Source: Thermocrispum agreste DSM 44070 (lineage in GTDB: Bacteria; Actinomycetota; Actinomycetes; Mycobacteriales; Pseudonocardiaceae). Taken from it: DNA of 64,000 nt. The position numbers and the translations under genes are program-made. The notes below the pieces were generated by a model. The model was not told the origin of the DNA. It saw nothing but the letters and a program-made list of their open reading frames with translations, and made no database searches. The stretch covers positions 218,840 through 282,839 of the forward strand of contig NZ_ATYX01000008.1 of the NCBI RefSeq assembly GCF_000427905.1. The letters run 5' to 3'. Positions 35,476 through 44,458 of the stretch are shown piece after piece (the first letter of the stretch is position 1; the number at the start of each line of letters is the position of its first letter).

Positions 35476-35685
35476 GTGAACACCAACCGCAGCAAGAAGA
35501 TGATCGTCGGCGAGGCCGCCCGCGTCGTGCTGACCGGCGCGGCCGCACTCGCCCTGGCCGGAGCCTTCGGCGCCGGGACGGCCGCCGCCGCCCCGGCCGA
35601 CTGGATTCCCGTGCAGCCGGTCAGCCCGGCGCTCCCGGTAGCGCCGAGCACCCCGGGCATTCCCTCGGTCCCGTCGCTGCCGTGA
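35476..35685 (+). CDS. Small secreted Pro-rich peptide 2
   Basis: 69-residue precursor paralogous to peptide 1: MNTNRSKKMIVGEAARVV, core ending FGAGTAAA, and a mature part of about 32 residues that is Pro/Val/Ser-rich (PVQPVSPALPVAPSTPG) with no Cys. GTG start. The signal peptides are close to identical in plan while the mature parts share little beyond proline and the LP ending, as in families of secreted small peptides under diversification. Confidence 0.7.
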   Translation: MNTNRSKKMIVGEAARVVLTGAAALALAGAFGAGTAAAAPADWIPVQPVSPALPVAPSTPGIPSVPSLP

Positions 35686-35706
35686 ATCACAAGTGACTCC
35701 CTTGCC

Positions 35707-35746
35707 CAGCGGGCAGGCCGGCGTACCCCGCGCGGCCTGCCCGCTG
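35707..35746 (+). terminator. Terminator after peptide 2 (copy 2)
   Basis: A 14-base stem, CAGCGGGCAGGCCG with CGGCCTGCCCGCTG, followed by TCTTTTCTC. Same stem core and leading CTTGCC as copy 1. Confidence 0.85.
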
Positions 35747-35880
35747 TCTTTTCTCACCCCACCTCCTCACTCCGCCGCGCCGGCCCTCCCGGACGCTCGC
35801 GTGCCACTCCCGGCGGTGAACAAGCGGACGAAATTGTCATTCGAATGCCGGTTGCCGGAAATTCGCCGGTCGAGCAGACT

Positions 35881-35902
35881 GTTCGCGCGAAATTCACCAA
35901 AA
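35881..35902 (+). promoter_or_regulatory. PHO-box-like direct repeat before phoX
   Basis: Two 11-base units, GTTCGCGCGAA and ATTCACCAAAA, fit the actinomycete PHO box (repeats of GTTCACC at 11-base steps), matching at five and six of seven core positions. A -10 candidate TACGGT (35917-35922) lies just downstream. This suggests PhoP activation in phosphate starvation. Confidence 0.5.
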
Positions 35903-35972
35903 GGTGGTCTGGACCATACGGTCAACGCATAGCGTCACGTCGTTCCCGTCCGACCTGCCAAGGGAGGCCCGG

Positions 35973-38078
35973 ATGTCCACCCCATCTCAGCGACGCCTAC
36001 TGCCCCTGCTGACCAGGTACCCGCTCGGCAGGCAGCGGGTGACCTGCACCTACCGGTGCGGTGACCAGTGCTTTCACCCGGCGCCGAACACCACGGACAA
36101 CGAGTACTTCGGTGAGGTGCTGACCAAGGTGCTGTCCAGGCGTGGCGCGCTGCGCTCCGGCGCGGTGGTCGCGGCCGCGGGCACCGGGGCGGCGCTGCTG
36201 TCCGGCACCGCGGCCGCCGCACCCGCCGACCGGCACCGTCCCGGCAAGCCGGGAAAGCCCGGCAGGCCCGCCCCCGGCACCGACTTCGAACCGGTGGAGC
36301 CGAACACCCTTGACGAAGTGGTGGTGCCGAAGGGGTACCGCCAGCACGTGGTGATCCGCTGGGGCGACCCGGTGCTGGCGGGCGCGCCGGAGTTCGACTT
36401 CGACAACCAGACGGCCGCCGCGCAGGTCAAGCAGTTCGGCTTCAACTGCGACTACTGCACGCTGGTGCCGCTGCCCGGTGACCCGCACCGGTGGCTGATG
36501 GTCAACAACCACGAGTACACCACCGAGGAGTTCATGTTCACCGGGTACGACCCGGAGAACCCCACCGAGGAGCAGGTCAAGATCGGCTGGGCGGCGCACG
36601 GCATGTCCGTCGTGCTGCTCGAGACCGACAAGCGCACCGGCGCGCTGCGGCAGGCTCCGGTGTCGTCGCCGAAGGCCCGCAAGTACAACCGGCGCGTCAC
36701 GCTGCACACGCCGTTCACCGTCCAGGGACCGGCCCGCGGGTCGAAGTACCTGCGGACCAACGCCGACCCGAGCGGCACCACGGTGTTCGGCACCATGAAC
36801 AACTGCTCCGGCGGTCACACGCCGTGGGGCACGATCCTGTCCGGCGAGGAGAACATCCACCAGTACTTCGCCTACGCCGACCAGGCCCCCGACGACAAGA
36901 CCAGGGAACGGTACGCGCGATACGGCATCAACACCGGCGCCAGCCACCGCAAGTGGGAGCGGTACGACGAGCGGTTCGACCTGACCAAGGAGCCGAACGA
37001 GCCCAACCGGTTCGGCTACATCGTGGAGATCGACCCGCTGGAGCCGGACTCGACGCCGATCAAGCACACCGCGCTGGGCCGGTTCAAGCACGAGGGCGCC
37101 AACCTCATCGTCACCCCGGACCGGCGGGTGGTCGCCTACATGGGCGACGACGAACGGTTCGAGTACCTGTACAAGTTCGTCTCCGACGGCCGGATGAAGC
37201 CGGGCATGAGCAAGCGGGCGCGCGAACACAACAAGCGGTTGCTCGACTCCGGCAAGCTCTACGTGGCCAAGTTCCGCGGGGACAGCCCGGCCGAGGAGAT
37301 CGACGGCAGCGGCAAGCTGCCCTCCGACGGCGAGTTCGACGGCACCGGCGAGTGGATCCTGCTGGCGCACAACGACAAGTCGTACGTACCGGGGTTCACC
37401 GCCGATGAGGTCTACGTGTTCACGCGCATGGCGGCGGACGCCGTCGGCGCGACCAAGATGGACCGTCCCGAGGACGTCGAGCCGAATCTCAAGACGCGCC
37501 GGGTCTACGCCGCGCTGACCAACAACTCCGAGCGGGGCGCCGAGGGCAAGGCGGGCCCCGACGAAGTCAACCCGCGGGTGAAAAACAAGCACGGCCAGGT
37601 GCTCGAGCTGATGGAGGACCGCAACGACAACACCTCCACCACGTTCACCTGGCGGCTGCTGCTGGTCTGCGGCGACCCGAACGATCCGAGCACCTACTTC
37701 GCCGGCTACGACAAGTCGCAGGTCAGCCCGATCTCCTGCCCGGACAACGTGGCGTTCGACAGCTACGGGAACCTGTGGGTCACCACCGACGGCAACGCGC
37801 TGGGCAGCAACGACGGCCTGTTCGCCGTGCCGCTGGAAGGCAAGGAGCGCGGGCACGTCAAGCAGTTCCTGACCGTGCCGCCGGGAGCGGAGACCTGCGG
37901 TCCGGTGATCACCAAGGATTTCGTGCTGGTCTCGGTGCAACATCCCGGTGAGGTGGACGGCCACAGCGCGGACAACCCCGCGTCGCACTGGCCGGACGGC
38001 GGGTCGTCACAGCCGCGGCCTGCGGTGGTGGCCGTCTACAACCCGCACGGCAGCATCGGCAAACCACGCGGACGCTGA
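35973..38078 (+). CDS. phoX: PhoX-type alkaline phosphatase (DUF839), Tat-exported
   Basis: 701-residue calcium/iron-dependent phosphatase of the PhoX family, acting outside the cell to free phosphate from organic esters. A twin-arginine signal (LSRRGALRSG, Arg 56-57) is preceded by an unusual 50-residue front with two Cys (CTYRCGDQCFHP) typical of actinobacterial PhoX. Conserved segments: VNNHEYTTEEFMF, NCSGGHTPWGTILSGEEN, GRFKHEGANLIVTPD, CPDNVAFDSYGNLWVTTDGN. AGGGAGG lies five bases before the ATG at 35973. A PHO-box-like site is 71 bases upstream. Confidence 0.93.
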   Translation: MSTPSQRRLLPLLTRYPLGRQRVTCTYRCGDQCFHPAPNTTDNEYFGEVLTKVLSRRGALRSGAVVAAAGTGAALLSGTAAAAPADRHRPGKPGKPGRPAPGTDFEPVEPNTLDEVVVPKGYRQHVVIRWGDPVLAGAPEFDFDNQTAAAQVKQFGFNCDYCTLVPLPGDPHRWLMVNNHEYTTEEFMFTGYDPENPTEEQVKIGWAAHGMSVVLLETDKRTGALRQAPVSSPKARKYNRRVTLHTPFTVQGPARGSKYLRTNADPSGTTVFGTMNNCSGGHTPWGTILSGEENIHQYFAYADQAPDDKTRERYARYGINTGASHRKWERYDERFDLTKEPNEPNRFGYIVEIDPLEPDSTPIKHTALGRFKHEGANLIVTPDRRVVAYMGDDERFEYLYKFVSDGRMKPGMSKRAREHNKRLLDSGKLYVAKFRGDSPAEEIDGSGKLPSDGEFDGTGEWILLAHNDKSYVPGFTADEVYVFTRMAADAVGATKMDRPEDVEPNLKTRRVYAALTNNSERGAEGKAGPDEVNPRVKNKHGQVLELMEDRNDNTSTTFTWRLLLVCGDPNDPSTYFAGYDKSQVSPISCPDNVAFDSYGNLWVTTDGNALGSNDGLFAVPLEGKERGHVKQFLTVPPGAETCGPVITKDFVLVSVQHPGEVDGHSADNPASHWPDGGSSQPRPAVVAVYNPHGSIGKPRGR

Positions 38079-38112
38079 CCGGCGGCCTCGAGCCCGGTAC
38101 GGTCCTCGCACG

Positions 38113-38162
38113 ACGAGGCCCCTTGGCATCCGGCACGACCCGGACGGCCAAGGGGCCCTCGT
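38113..38162. terminator. Bidirectional terminator between phoX and lipoprotein gene
   Basis: ACGAGGCCCCTTGGC faces GCCAAGGGGCCCTCGT (one bulged base), extended by further pairing around the loop. It lies 34 bases after the phoX stop and 48 beyond the convergent gene's stop. Confidence 0.8.
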
Positions 38163-38209
38163 CTTGTCGTCGTCCTTGTCGTGGTCCCGTGCCGGGTGCG
38201 GGCAGGTGC

Positions 38210-38749
38210 TCAGCCGACGTAGTCGATCTTCCAGGTGCCGCCGCTGCGGACCAGGTTGTAGGAGTCGGTGGCCGAGGCCTTGGTGTGGTTGCGCTTGGCG
38301 ATCAGTTTGTGGCTGACGATGGCTTCGCGGCCTTTGACCCGCACGTCTTCCGGCGCCACCTTCAGTGCGGACATCTTGGCGCCGTTCAGCTGCTCGTGCG
38401 TGTACTCCACGCCTTCGGCACAGTTCGACGCTCCGGGGTTCATCGCGTAGACGTCCCGCAGCGTGCTGGTCAGCAGGGCGCACGCCCGCTTGCCGTCGCC
38501 GCGGTCCACCGCCCGATGGAAGTCGTCGATGACGCGCACGACCTTCTCCCGGTCGCGCTGCTTACTGTCGACTGTCTTGTTCTGGACCTGTTTGACAGGA
38601 TCGGCGGCCGCGGCGGCTTCTCCGGAGTCGGCCGCGGTCCGCGCACCATCCGGCTGTTCCGCCGCGCCACACGCGGTCAGCACGCCTGCGATCCCCGCCA
38701 CGACGGCGAGCCCGATGGCTGGTCCGGTCCTTCGCTGTGAAGTAGACAT
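38210..38749 (-). CDS. Lipoprotein, NTF2-like candidate
   Basis: 179 residues. Signal peptide with lipobox (VAGIAGVLTAC), so anchored to the outer face of the membrane after lipidation of the Cys. Then a Glu/Ala/Asp-rich linker and a domain with a helix bundle start (VVRVIDDFHRAVDRGDGKRACALLTSTL) and beta strands ending GGTWKIDYVG, a layout like NTF2/SnoaL-type domains of actinobacterial lipoproteins. Fold assignment is inference. Two Cys in the domain (ACALL, NCAEG) may form a disulfide. Confidence 0.8.
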   Translation of the reverse strand: MSTSQRRTGPAIGLAVVAGIAGVLTACGAAEQPDGARTAADSGEAAAAADPVKQVQNKTVDSKQRDREKVVRVIDDFHRAVDRGDGKRACALLTSTLRDVYAMNPGASNCAEGVEYTHEQLNGAKMSALKVAPEDVRVKGREAIVSHKLIAKRNHTKASATDSYNLVRSGGTWKIDYVG

Positions 38750-38853
38750 CGCCAACCAGTGAACCACGACAACCGTTCTGACCTGGGCCGATCGTGACAC
38801 GGGGCATACCGGCCGGTAACCATGCCCACGCCAGGGACCGGCCCGTCGCCCGC

Positions 38854-38866
38854 TACGCTGCACGTC
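38854..38866 (+). promoter_or_regulatory. Leaderless -10 of purD
   Basis: TACGCT (38854-38859) and seven bases precede the GTG at 38867, which fixes the start. Confidence 0.6.
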
Positions 38867-40156
38867 GTGCGCGTATTGGTAATCGGCTCCGGAGCCCGCG
38901 AACACGCGTTGGTGTTGGCCGCATCGCACGATCCCGCCGTCACCGCTCTGGCATGTGCGCCGGGCAACGCCGGGACCGCCGCGATCTCCGAACAGCTCCC
39001 GGTGGATGCCACCGATCCCGCAGCGGTGACCGCACTTGCCAGGGAATGGCGGGCCGACCTGGTGGTCATCGGCCCGGAAGCACCGCTGGTCAACGGCGTC
39101 GCCGACGCGGTGCGCGCGGCCGGCATCGCATGCTTCGGGCCCAGCGCCGCAGCCGCCCGCATCGAGGGCTCGAAGGCCTTCGCCAAGGAGGTCATGCGCG
39201 CCGCGGGCGTTCCGACCGCCCACAGCGAAGTCGTCGACAACCCCGCGCACATCGACGCCGCGCTCGACCGGTTCGGCCCCATCTGGGTGGTCAAGGACGA
39301 CGGGCTGGCCGCAGGCAAGGGCGTGGTCGTCACCGACGATCTGGCCAAAGCCCGTGCGTACGCGGTCACGCTGCTCGACGGCGGGCATCGTGTGGTGCTG
39401 GAGTCCTACCTGGACGGCCCGGAAGCCTCGCTGTTCTGCCTGGTCGACGGCACCACGGTGCGTCCGCTGCTGCCCGCGCAGGACTTCAAGCGGGTCGGCG
39501 ACGGCGACACCGGGCCGAACACCGGCGGCATGGGCGCCTACGCGCCGCTGCCGTGGGCACCGGACGGGCTGGTCGACGACATCGTGGCGCGCATCGTCCA
39601 GCCCACGGTCGACGAGCTCGCCAACCGCGGCACCCCGTTCACCGGCCTGCTGTACGCCGGGCTGGCGCTGACCGCCGACGGGCCGCACGTGGTCGAGTTC
39701 AACTGCCGGTTCGGCGACCCGGAAACGCAGGCCGTGCTCGCGCTGCTGGAGTCCCCGCTGGCGACGTTGCTGCACGCCACGGCCACCGGGAAGCTGGCAG
39801 AGCAGCCCCCGTTGCAGTGGGCACCGGGAGCGGCCGTCACCGTCGTGCTGGCCGCCGAGGGCTACCCGGGCCGTCCCCGCGTGGACGACGTGATCACCGG
39901 CGCGGACGCCCCGGGCGTGCTGCACGCGGGCACCCGTCGTGCCGAGGACGGGTCGGTGCGGTCCTCCGGTGGCCGGGTCCTGTCGGTGGTGGGCACCGGG
40001 GAGGACCTGGAAGCCGCCAGGACAAACGCGTACCAGCTGCTACGTTCGGTGCATCTGCCCGGCGGCCACCACCGCACCGACATCGCGCTTGCTGCGGCCC
40101 GCGGCGAGGTCACCGTCCCCGGTGGCGACCAGGCACAGGCCGCGGCAAACGGATAG
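38867..40156 (+). CDS. purD: Phosphoribosylamine-glycine ligase (GAR synthetase)
   Basis: Second step of purine synthesis: ATP-dependent joining of phosphoribosylamine and glycine, directly after PurF. 429 residues, ATP-grasp fold: [14 protein letters not shown] start, [42 protein letters not shown] and [16 protein letters not shown] (metal-site E/N). The GTG at 38867 is used because a TAnnnT box lies seven bases upstream and because residues before it do not belong to the fold. Stands alone, not with purF/purM. Confidence 0.96.
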   Translation: MRVLVIGSGAREHALVLAASHDPAVTALACAPGNAGTAAISEQLPVDATDPAAVTALAREWRADLVVIGPEAPLVNGVADAVRAAGIACFGPSAAAARIEGSKAFAKEVMRAAGVPTAHSEVVDNPAHIDAALDRFGPIWVVKDDGLAAGKGVVVTDDLAKARAYAVTLLDGGHRVVLESYLDGPEASLFCLVDGTTVRPLLPAQDFKRVGDGDTGPNTGGMGAYAPLPWAPDGLVDDIVARIVQPTVDELANRGTPFTGLLYAGLALTADGPHVVEFNCRFGDPETQAVLALLESPLATLLHATATGKLAEQPPLQWAPGAAVTVVLAAEGYPGRPRVDDVITGADAPGVLHAGTRRAEDGSVRSSGGRVLSVVGTGEDLEAARTNAYQLLRSVHLPGGHHRTDIALAAARGEVTVPGGDQAQAAANG

Positions 40157-40228
40157 TTCCCGGCGAAACCGGACCGCTGAGCTTCCCCGAGTTGGTAGCC
40201 TGCCCAGAAGCGACTACTGACACGGACC

Positions 40229-40714
40229 GTGAGCACGGGGGTGCGAGCAGCAATGGTCAGCTCAGCGGGGGGAGCGACGAGCTCGGCAGGCGGCGCGACG
40301 GGCTCGGAGACCGGCCCGCCGGACACCACCGGTGACGCCGGTTCCGGTATCGGCAACGACGCTCGCTCGGTAGCCGTCGACGTAGCCGCCGGGGTGCGTA
40401 TCACGGTCGAGCCCCAGCAGATCCTCGAGGCGGCCAAGCTCGTCGTCGAGCAGGCGGACGCACTGAGCGACGCCCTGCTGCGGCACGGCCCGCTGATGCG
40501 CGTCGGCCCGCCATCGGAGAACGCGGTGAGCAAAGCCGTCGCGGACGCCTGGAACAGCGTGATCGTCGACGGGGACGAGTCGTATCTGGCGCGGGTCAAG
40601 CAGTACCTCGCCGAGCTGCGTCAGCTGCAGAAGCAGCTGCGGGAAGCGGCCGAGCGGTACCAGCTCGACGACGACGAGATCGCCGCGGCGTTTGGTGAAC
40701 GACGTGCCGACTAG
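40229..40714 (+). CDS. PE-like ESX substrate
   Basis: 161 residues: a Gly/Ser/Ala-rich N-terminus of about 45 residues, then two helices with a central DAWNSV turn in the WxG place, and a C-terminal Y144-x3-D148 (YQLDD), the general ESX secretion signal of PE proteins. Length and hairpin layout fit a PE-like partner for the PPE-like protein two genes on. The GTG at 40229 is used; ATG at 40253 is an alternative. First gene of a six-gene type VII substrate cassette; overlaps the next gene by 20 bases. Confidence 0.7.
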   Translation: MSTGVRAAMVSSAGGATSSAGGATGSETGPPDTTGDAGSGIGNDARSVAVDVAAGVRITVEPQQILEAAKLVVEQADALSDALLRHGPLMRVGPPSENAVSKAVADAWNSVIVDGDESYLARVKQYLAELRQLQKQLREAAERYQLDDDEIAAAFGERRAD

Positions 40715-41369
40715 GCAACGCGCAGCACGCTTCACCGTGCCCGGGTCGTTGCCGGCGCGCGCCGCCGCGCTGGCAGCCTTGGCGTGCGCAGCAGTGGCGT
40801 GCACGCCGACGGAAGGCACCGGATCCCCGCTGTCCGAGCCCAGCGAGGGCGCCGGACCACCGGCGGAGGCGCAATTGCCCGGCCGCCCCGCCGAGCTCCC
40901 GCTCGACACGGTGGATCCCTGCACGTTGTTCTCCAAGTCGGCGTTGCGCGGCCTGTCCATCGACCGTGACCCGCGAGCAGGCACGGCCGACGGCATGCGT
41001 ACCTGCACGCTGCACCAGCAGAGCGAGCAACCGATGTACGACGTGCTGGTCACGGCTTACCCCGACGCCGGCGTGGAGACCTGGATCTCCGGCCGCACGG
41101 CCCGCCCGGGAGCGGCGGCGGTGCAGCAAAGGGTGATCGACGGGTTCCCCGCCGTGCGCATGACGCCGAGTGAGCAGGCGCCCGGCGAGTGCGATGTGGC
41201 CGTCGGCGTCGCGGAGAGCCAGTCGTTGCATGTCCGGGTCAGCGCCTACCCGAGCACACAGTCCTCCGAAGAGCGGTCCGAGGAACCGGACGCCGAGCAC
41301 CCGCAAGCATGCGAGATCGCCGAGCAGGCAGCCGCCGCGGCGGTCGCCGCGCTACGCGAGAAGGGGTAA
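40695..41369 (+). CDS. DUF3558 lipoprotein
   Basis: 224 residues. N-terminal signal with lipobox ALACAAVAC, then TPTEGTGSPL linker and the DUF3558 domain (VDPCTLFSKSALRGLSID, CTLHQ, GECDVAVGV). Four Cys in the domain can form disulfides. DUF3558 lipoproteins frequently accompany ESX substrate genes in actinomycetes. Start taken as GTG at 40695; TTG at 40692 and GTG at 40704 are alternatives. Six bases before the PPE-like gene. Confidence 0.82.
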   Translation: MNDVPTRQRAARFTVPGSLPARAAALAALACAAVACTPTEGTGSPLSEPSEGAGPPAEAQLPGRPAELPLDTVDPCTLFSKSALRGLSIDRDPRAGTADGMRTCTLHQQSEQPMYDVLVTAYPDAGVETWISGRTARPGAAAVQQRVIDGFPAVRMTPSEQAPGECDVAVGVAESQSLHVRVSAYPSTQSSEERSEEPDAEHPQACEIAEQAAAAAVAALREKG

Positions 41370-41375
41370 GAGGGG

Positions 41376-43220
41376 ATGGACGCGGAGAAGATCCTCAAGA
41401 TCACCGGCCACCGCTTCGAGGGCTACACCCTCGGGATGCTCGCCATCGAAGTGGAGCTGTTCAAGCAGGGCCCCGGCTCCGGAACCATCGCGGAAGCGGT
41501 CGACGCGCTCAAGTCGGTGGCCACCGCGCTCGGCGCGGTCGACGAGGCGCTGCGGGAGGGCTTGCGCAAGATCGGCGCCTCGTGGCAGAGCGCCGCGGGC
41601 GAGCAAGTCGCCGCCGTGTTCACCAAGGACGTGGACTTCGCCGCCGACGCCACGAAGAAGCTGAACGACAGTGCGCAGGCCGCGTTCGTCATCAGCGAAG
41701 CGTTCACCAGCATGGTCAACAAGCTGCCGGATCCGGAGACGCTGCGGGCCGGGGAAGAGGGCCTGAACCTCGGTGACGTGCTGGCCGGCCTGATCGGGCA
41801 CGAGACCGACCATGCGGCACGGGTGCGGTCGGCGAAGGCCGCGCGGGATCAGACGGTGGACGCGATCAAGGAGTTCCAGCTCACCGCCGCGAACGAACTG
41901 GAGGGCATTCGGCCGCTGGACGAGCCGCAGCAGCTGCACCTGGACGACGGCACCGGCCCGCGCCCGCCAGTGGGCAGTGTGGGCGGTACGGCGACGACGA
42001 CCTTGGCGAGCGTCAGTGTCCCGCCCGGGGCCGAGACGCAGATCCCGGCCAGTGCGGGTCCCGCGGGCGCGCCGGGTGCGGCGGGCTGGGCCAACGGCGG
42101 CCGCGGCACGGTCGGACCCGGCACCGTCCCGGACGGCGCTCCGGCACCGCCACCTCCGGTCACCGACCGGCGGTCCTCGCACGACAGTGGCACGAGCCCG
42201 CACGCCAGCGCGCCCGCGACGGACGTGCCGGCTGGCACCTCGCCGTCGCAGGCCGGGGCGACGGCGCCGAGCAGCGGCCACGGCAGCACCGTGATCGGCG
42301 CGGTGGGCGCCGTGCCCGTGCCCGGTGGGCAGTCCACCGGCAGCAGGCCCGCCCAGACCGTGCCCCCGGGTGGGCATGGTGTTCCCGGGGCATCAGGCGG
42401 GTCCGGTGGTACCGGCGGGTCCGGTGGTTCCGGCGGCTCCACGGGCGGAGCCGGACGGGGCGGAACGAGCACCGGGCCGGGCGCGAACACCGGCGAGCAA
42501 CCCGGCGGGAAGGGCTCCGGCCCTGCGCCGCGCGGCGGCGCGCAGCAACCGGGTGGTGGCTCGGCGGGCGGGATCGCCGCGGGAACCGGTGGCAGGCCGG
42601 GCGGGGGTGCGGCGAGCGGTGGCCGCTTCGTGCCCGGCCCGGAAGGCTTCGCCGGACGGGGTCCCGGAGGCAGCCAGCACGGGTCGAACCAGCCGCCGGA
42701 GGGGCCGGGCGGCCGCGGACCGGGCGCCGCGCCGCCTCCGGACAAGCTGGCAGGCGGCAGGATCTCCGGCGTCACGCCGTTCGGCGGGCAGGCCGCCCCT
42801 GGTAGCGCCACCACCTACGTGGGCGGCACCCCGTCGGGGGTGTCACCGGCCGCTGCGGGTGCCGCCGCGAGCGGTGCGGCCGCGCTGGCGGCCGGTGGCG
42901 CGGTCGGCGCGGCAGGTACGGAAGAGGACAAGCAGCGCCGCGCGCAACAGCTCGGCAAGCACACGGTGGTCGACGGCAGGCAGCTGTACGACTTCGACGC
43001 CGGGGAAACCCCGGGTGAGGACGAAGCGCGAGCGGTGGAGAAGGTGGAGCCGGAGCAGGCCGCCGACCAGCCGCGCTACCTGGAGCAGGCCGCGATGCCG
43101 CCCCGTGTCACCGAACAGACCCGGGTCCGCACGCACGGAGTCGACGACGTCGACCTGTTCGCCGACCAGCGGCTGGTCGCCCCCGAGGTGATCGGGGACG
43201 AGCGGGGAGAGACCCGGTGA
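41376..43220 (+). CDS. PPE-like protein with long Gly/Pro/Ala-rich tail
   Basis: 614 residues. Residues 1-180 are a helical PPE-type domain with the opening KITGHRFEGYTLGML and a W-Q-S turn (GASWQSAAGEQ) in the WxG place. The rest is low complexity: Pro/Ala-rich, then GGSGGTGGSGGSGGS-type tracts, and finally an acidic part (DAGETPGEDEARAVEKVEPE). Such proteins are secreted by ESX systems as pairs with PE proteins. EspG, the cytosolic chaperone of PE/PPE pairs, is the next gene with GTGA overlap. Function outside the cell unknown. Confidence 0.8.
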   Translation: MDAEKILKITGHRFEGYTLGMLAIEVELFKQGPGSGTIAEAVDALKSVATALGAVDEALREGLRKIGASWQSAAGEQVAAVFTKDVDFAADATKKLNDSAQAAFVISEAFTSMVNKLPDPETLRAGEEGLNLGDVLAGLIGHETDHAARVRSAKAARDQTVDAIKEFQLTAANELEGIRPLDEPQQLHLDDGTGPRPPVGSVGGTATTTLASVSVPPGAETQIPASAGPAGAPGAAGWANGGRGTVGPGTVPDGAPAPPPPVTDRRSSHDSGTSPHASAPATDVPAGTSPSQAGATAPSSGHGSTVIGAVGAVPVPGGQSTGSRPAQTVPPGGHGVPGASGGSGGTGGSGGSGGSTGGAGRGGTSTGPGANTGEQPGGKGSGPAPRGGAQQPGGGSAGGIAAGTGGRPGGGAASGGRFVPGPEGFAGRGPGGSQHGSNQPPEGPGGRGPGAAPPPDKLAGGRISGVTPFGGQAAPGSATTYVGGTPSGVSPAAAGAAASGAAALAAGGAVGAAGTEEDKQRRAQQLGKHTVVDGRQLYDFDAGETPGEDEARAVEKVEPEQAADQPRYLEQAAMPPRVTEQTRVRTHGVDDVDLFADQRLVAPEVIGDERGETR

Positions 43221-43987
43221 GCGAGCAGGCGGTGGTGCTCTCCACCGTCGAGTTCGACGTGCTGTGGGAGGAAGAGCGGCTCGGCACCCGGCACGTCGCG
43301 CTGGAAACCCCCAGCCCCGGTGCCACCTACGCGGAACGCGCCGAGATCGTGGAGAAGGCGTGGATGTCACTGGCCGAGCGCGGGCTGGCCAACGGCAGGC
43401 GAGCCGACAACGACCTGCTGGACGTGATGGGCTTGCTGGCCGCCCCGGAGATCAGCATCGACGTCTGGGTGTGGGCGCCGGAGCAGCGCGTCTCCGGCCT
43501 GGCCGCGTGCAGCGGGAACTACGCCGTGCTCGGCGTGGTGGACGGTGACGAGGTGTGGCTGGTGCCCGCGCAGCCGTCGACGCTGGCGGAGTCGGCCGTC
43601 TCGGTCATCGGGGAACTCGGGCCCGGTGTCGGCCAGACCGTGTCGATTCCGCACGACGTCCTGATCGAAGCGGCCGGCATCGCCCGCGGTGACGCACACG
43701 CGCTGGTCACCGCGCTCCAGGACCGCGGAGTTCCGCTGTACACCGCGCAGGAACTCGCCGGCATGCTGCTCGGCCAGCAAGCGCGCGGCCAGTGGGGCGC
43801 GCAGCGGCGCACCCCGGACGGTGTGACCCGGCGGTGCGAGTACGTGGTGGCGTTCCACGACACCGATGCCGGACGGTATCTGATGCAGGTCGAGCGCAAC
43901 CCGGACGGCGTGGAGTGGTGCACGGTCACCCCGGCCGACAACGCGCTGCTTGCGCAGCGGGTGTGGGAGCTGCTCGAGCAGGTGTGA
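43217..43987 (+). CDS. espG: ESX secretion-associated chaperone EspG
   Basis: 256 residues of the EspG family. Opens VVLSTVEFDVLWEEERLG and contains ISIDVWVWAPEQRVSGLAACSGNYAVLGVVDGDEVWLV and, near the end, YLMQVERNPDGVEWCTVTPAD, all usual for EspG. In mycobacteria EspG binds the PPE tip and carries PE-PPE pairs to the ESX machine. Its overlap with the PPE-like gene argues for co-translation with its client. GGGGAGAG precedes the GTG. Confidence 0.88.
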   Translation: MSEQAVVLSTVEFDVLWEEERLGTRHVALETPSPGATYAERAEIVEKAWMSLAERGLANGRRADNDLLDVMGLLAAPEISIDVWVWAPEQRVSGLAACSGNYAVLGVVDGDEVWLVPAQPSTLAESAVSVIGELGPGVGQTVSIPHDVLIEAAGIARGDAHALVTALQDRGVPLYTAQELAGMLLGQQARGQWGAQRRTPDGVTRRCEYVVAFHDTDAGRYLMQVERNPDGVEWCTVTPADNALLAQRVWELLEQV

Positions 43988-44125
43988 CAAGCGCGTTCGC
44001 ACCATGGGTGAAATCCGCGCAAGCTGAGCCGGGCCACAGTGGCCAGTTCCTACAGTTGGTCCCGGAACCACTGCCGGGTCAGCCTCGTCCCAGGCTGCAG
44101 GGCAGGCGTCGAGAGGGGTCGATCC

Positions 44126-44437
44126 GTGACGGACCGGGCGTACAACCCAGACGAGATCCGCGCCGTCGGGAAGAAGGTCAGCCAGCTGAGCCCGAAGATC
44201 AAGCAGGCGGGCACCGGCCTGGACGGGCTCGGCGGCGACAGCATGTTCGGAGAGCTGCCCAGCTCGGGCGCCATCTCGGCAGCGCTGAAGAAGTTCGTCT
44301 CCGGCGCGCGGAAGGAGTTCGACGCCGGTGCCGAGCAGGCGAGCAGCACCGGCGCGTCACTGGCCAAGATCGCCGGGCGGATGGACGCCGACGAGGAAGA
44401 GGGCGCGCGCACCTTCCGCGGCAGGCAGCCCGAGTGA
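44126..44437 (+). CDS. EspC-like small ESX substrate
   Basis: 103-residue helical hairpin protein. Opens TDRAYNPDEIRAVGKKVSQL and resembles the EspC/DUF2580-type proteins secreted by ESX systems, with a C-terminal acidic and basic tail (DADEEEGARTFRGRQPE). No clear WxG. GAGAGGGG lies seven bases before the GTG at 44126. It stands 21 bases before the transglycosylase gene, so probably a secretion partner for it. Confidence 0.75.
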   Translation: MTDRAYNPDEIRAVGKKVSQLSPKIKQAGTGLDGLGGDSMFGELPSSGAISAALKKFVSGARKEFDAGAEQASSTGASLAKIAGRMDADEEEGARTFRGRQPE

Positions 44438-44458
44438 CGGTGGGGGGACAAGGAGCAC

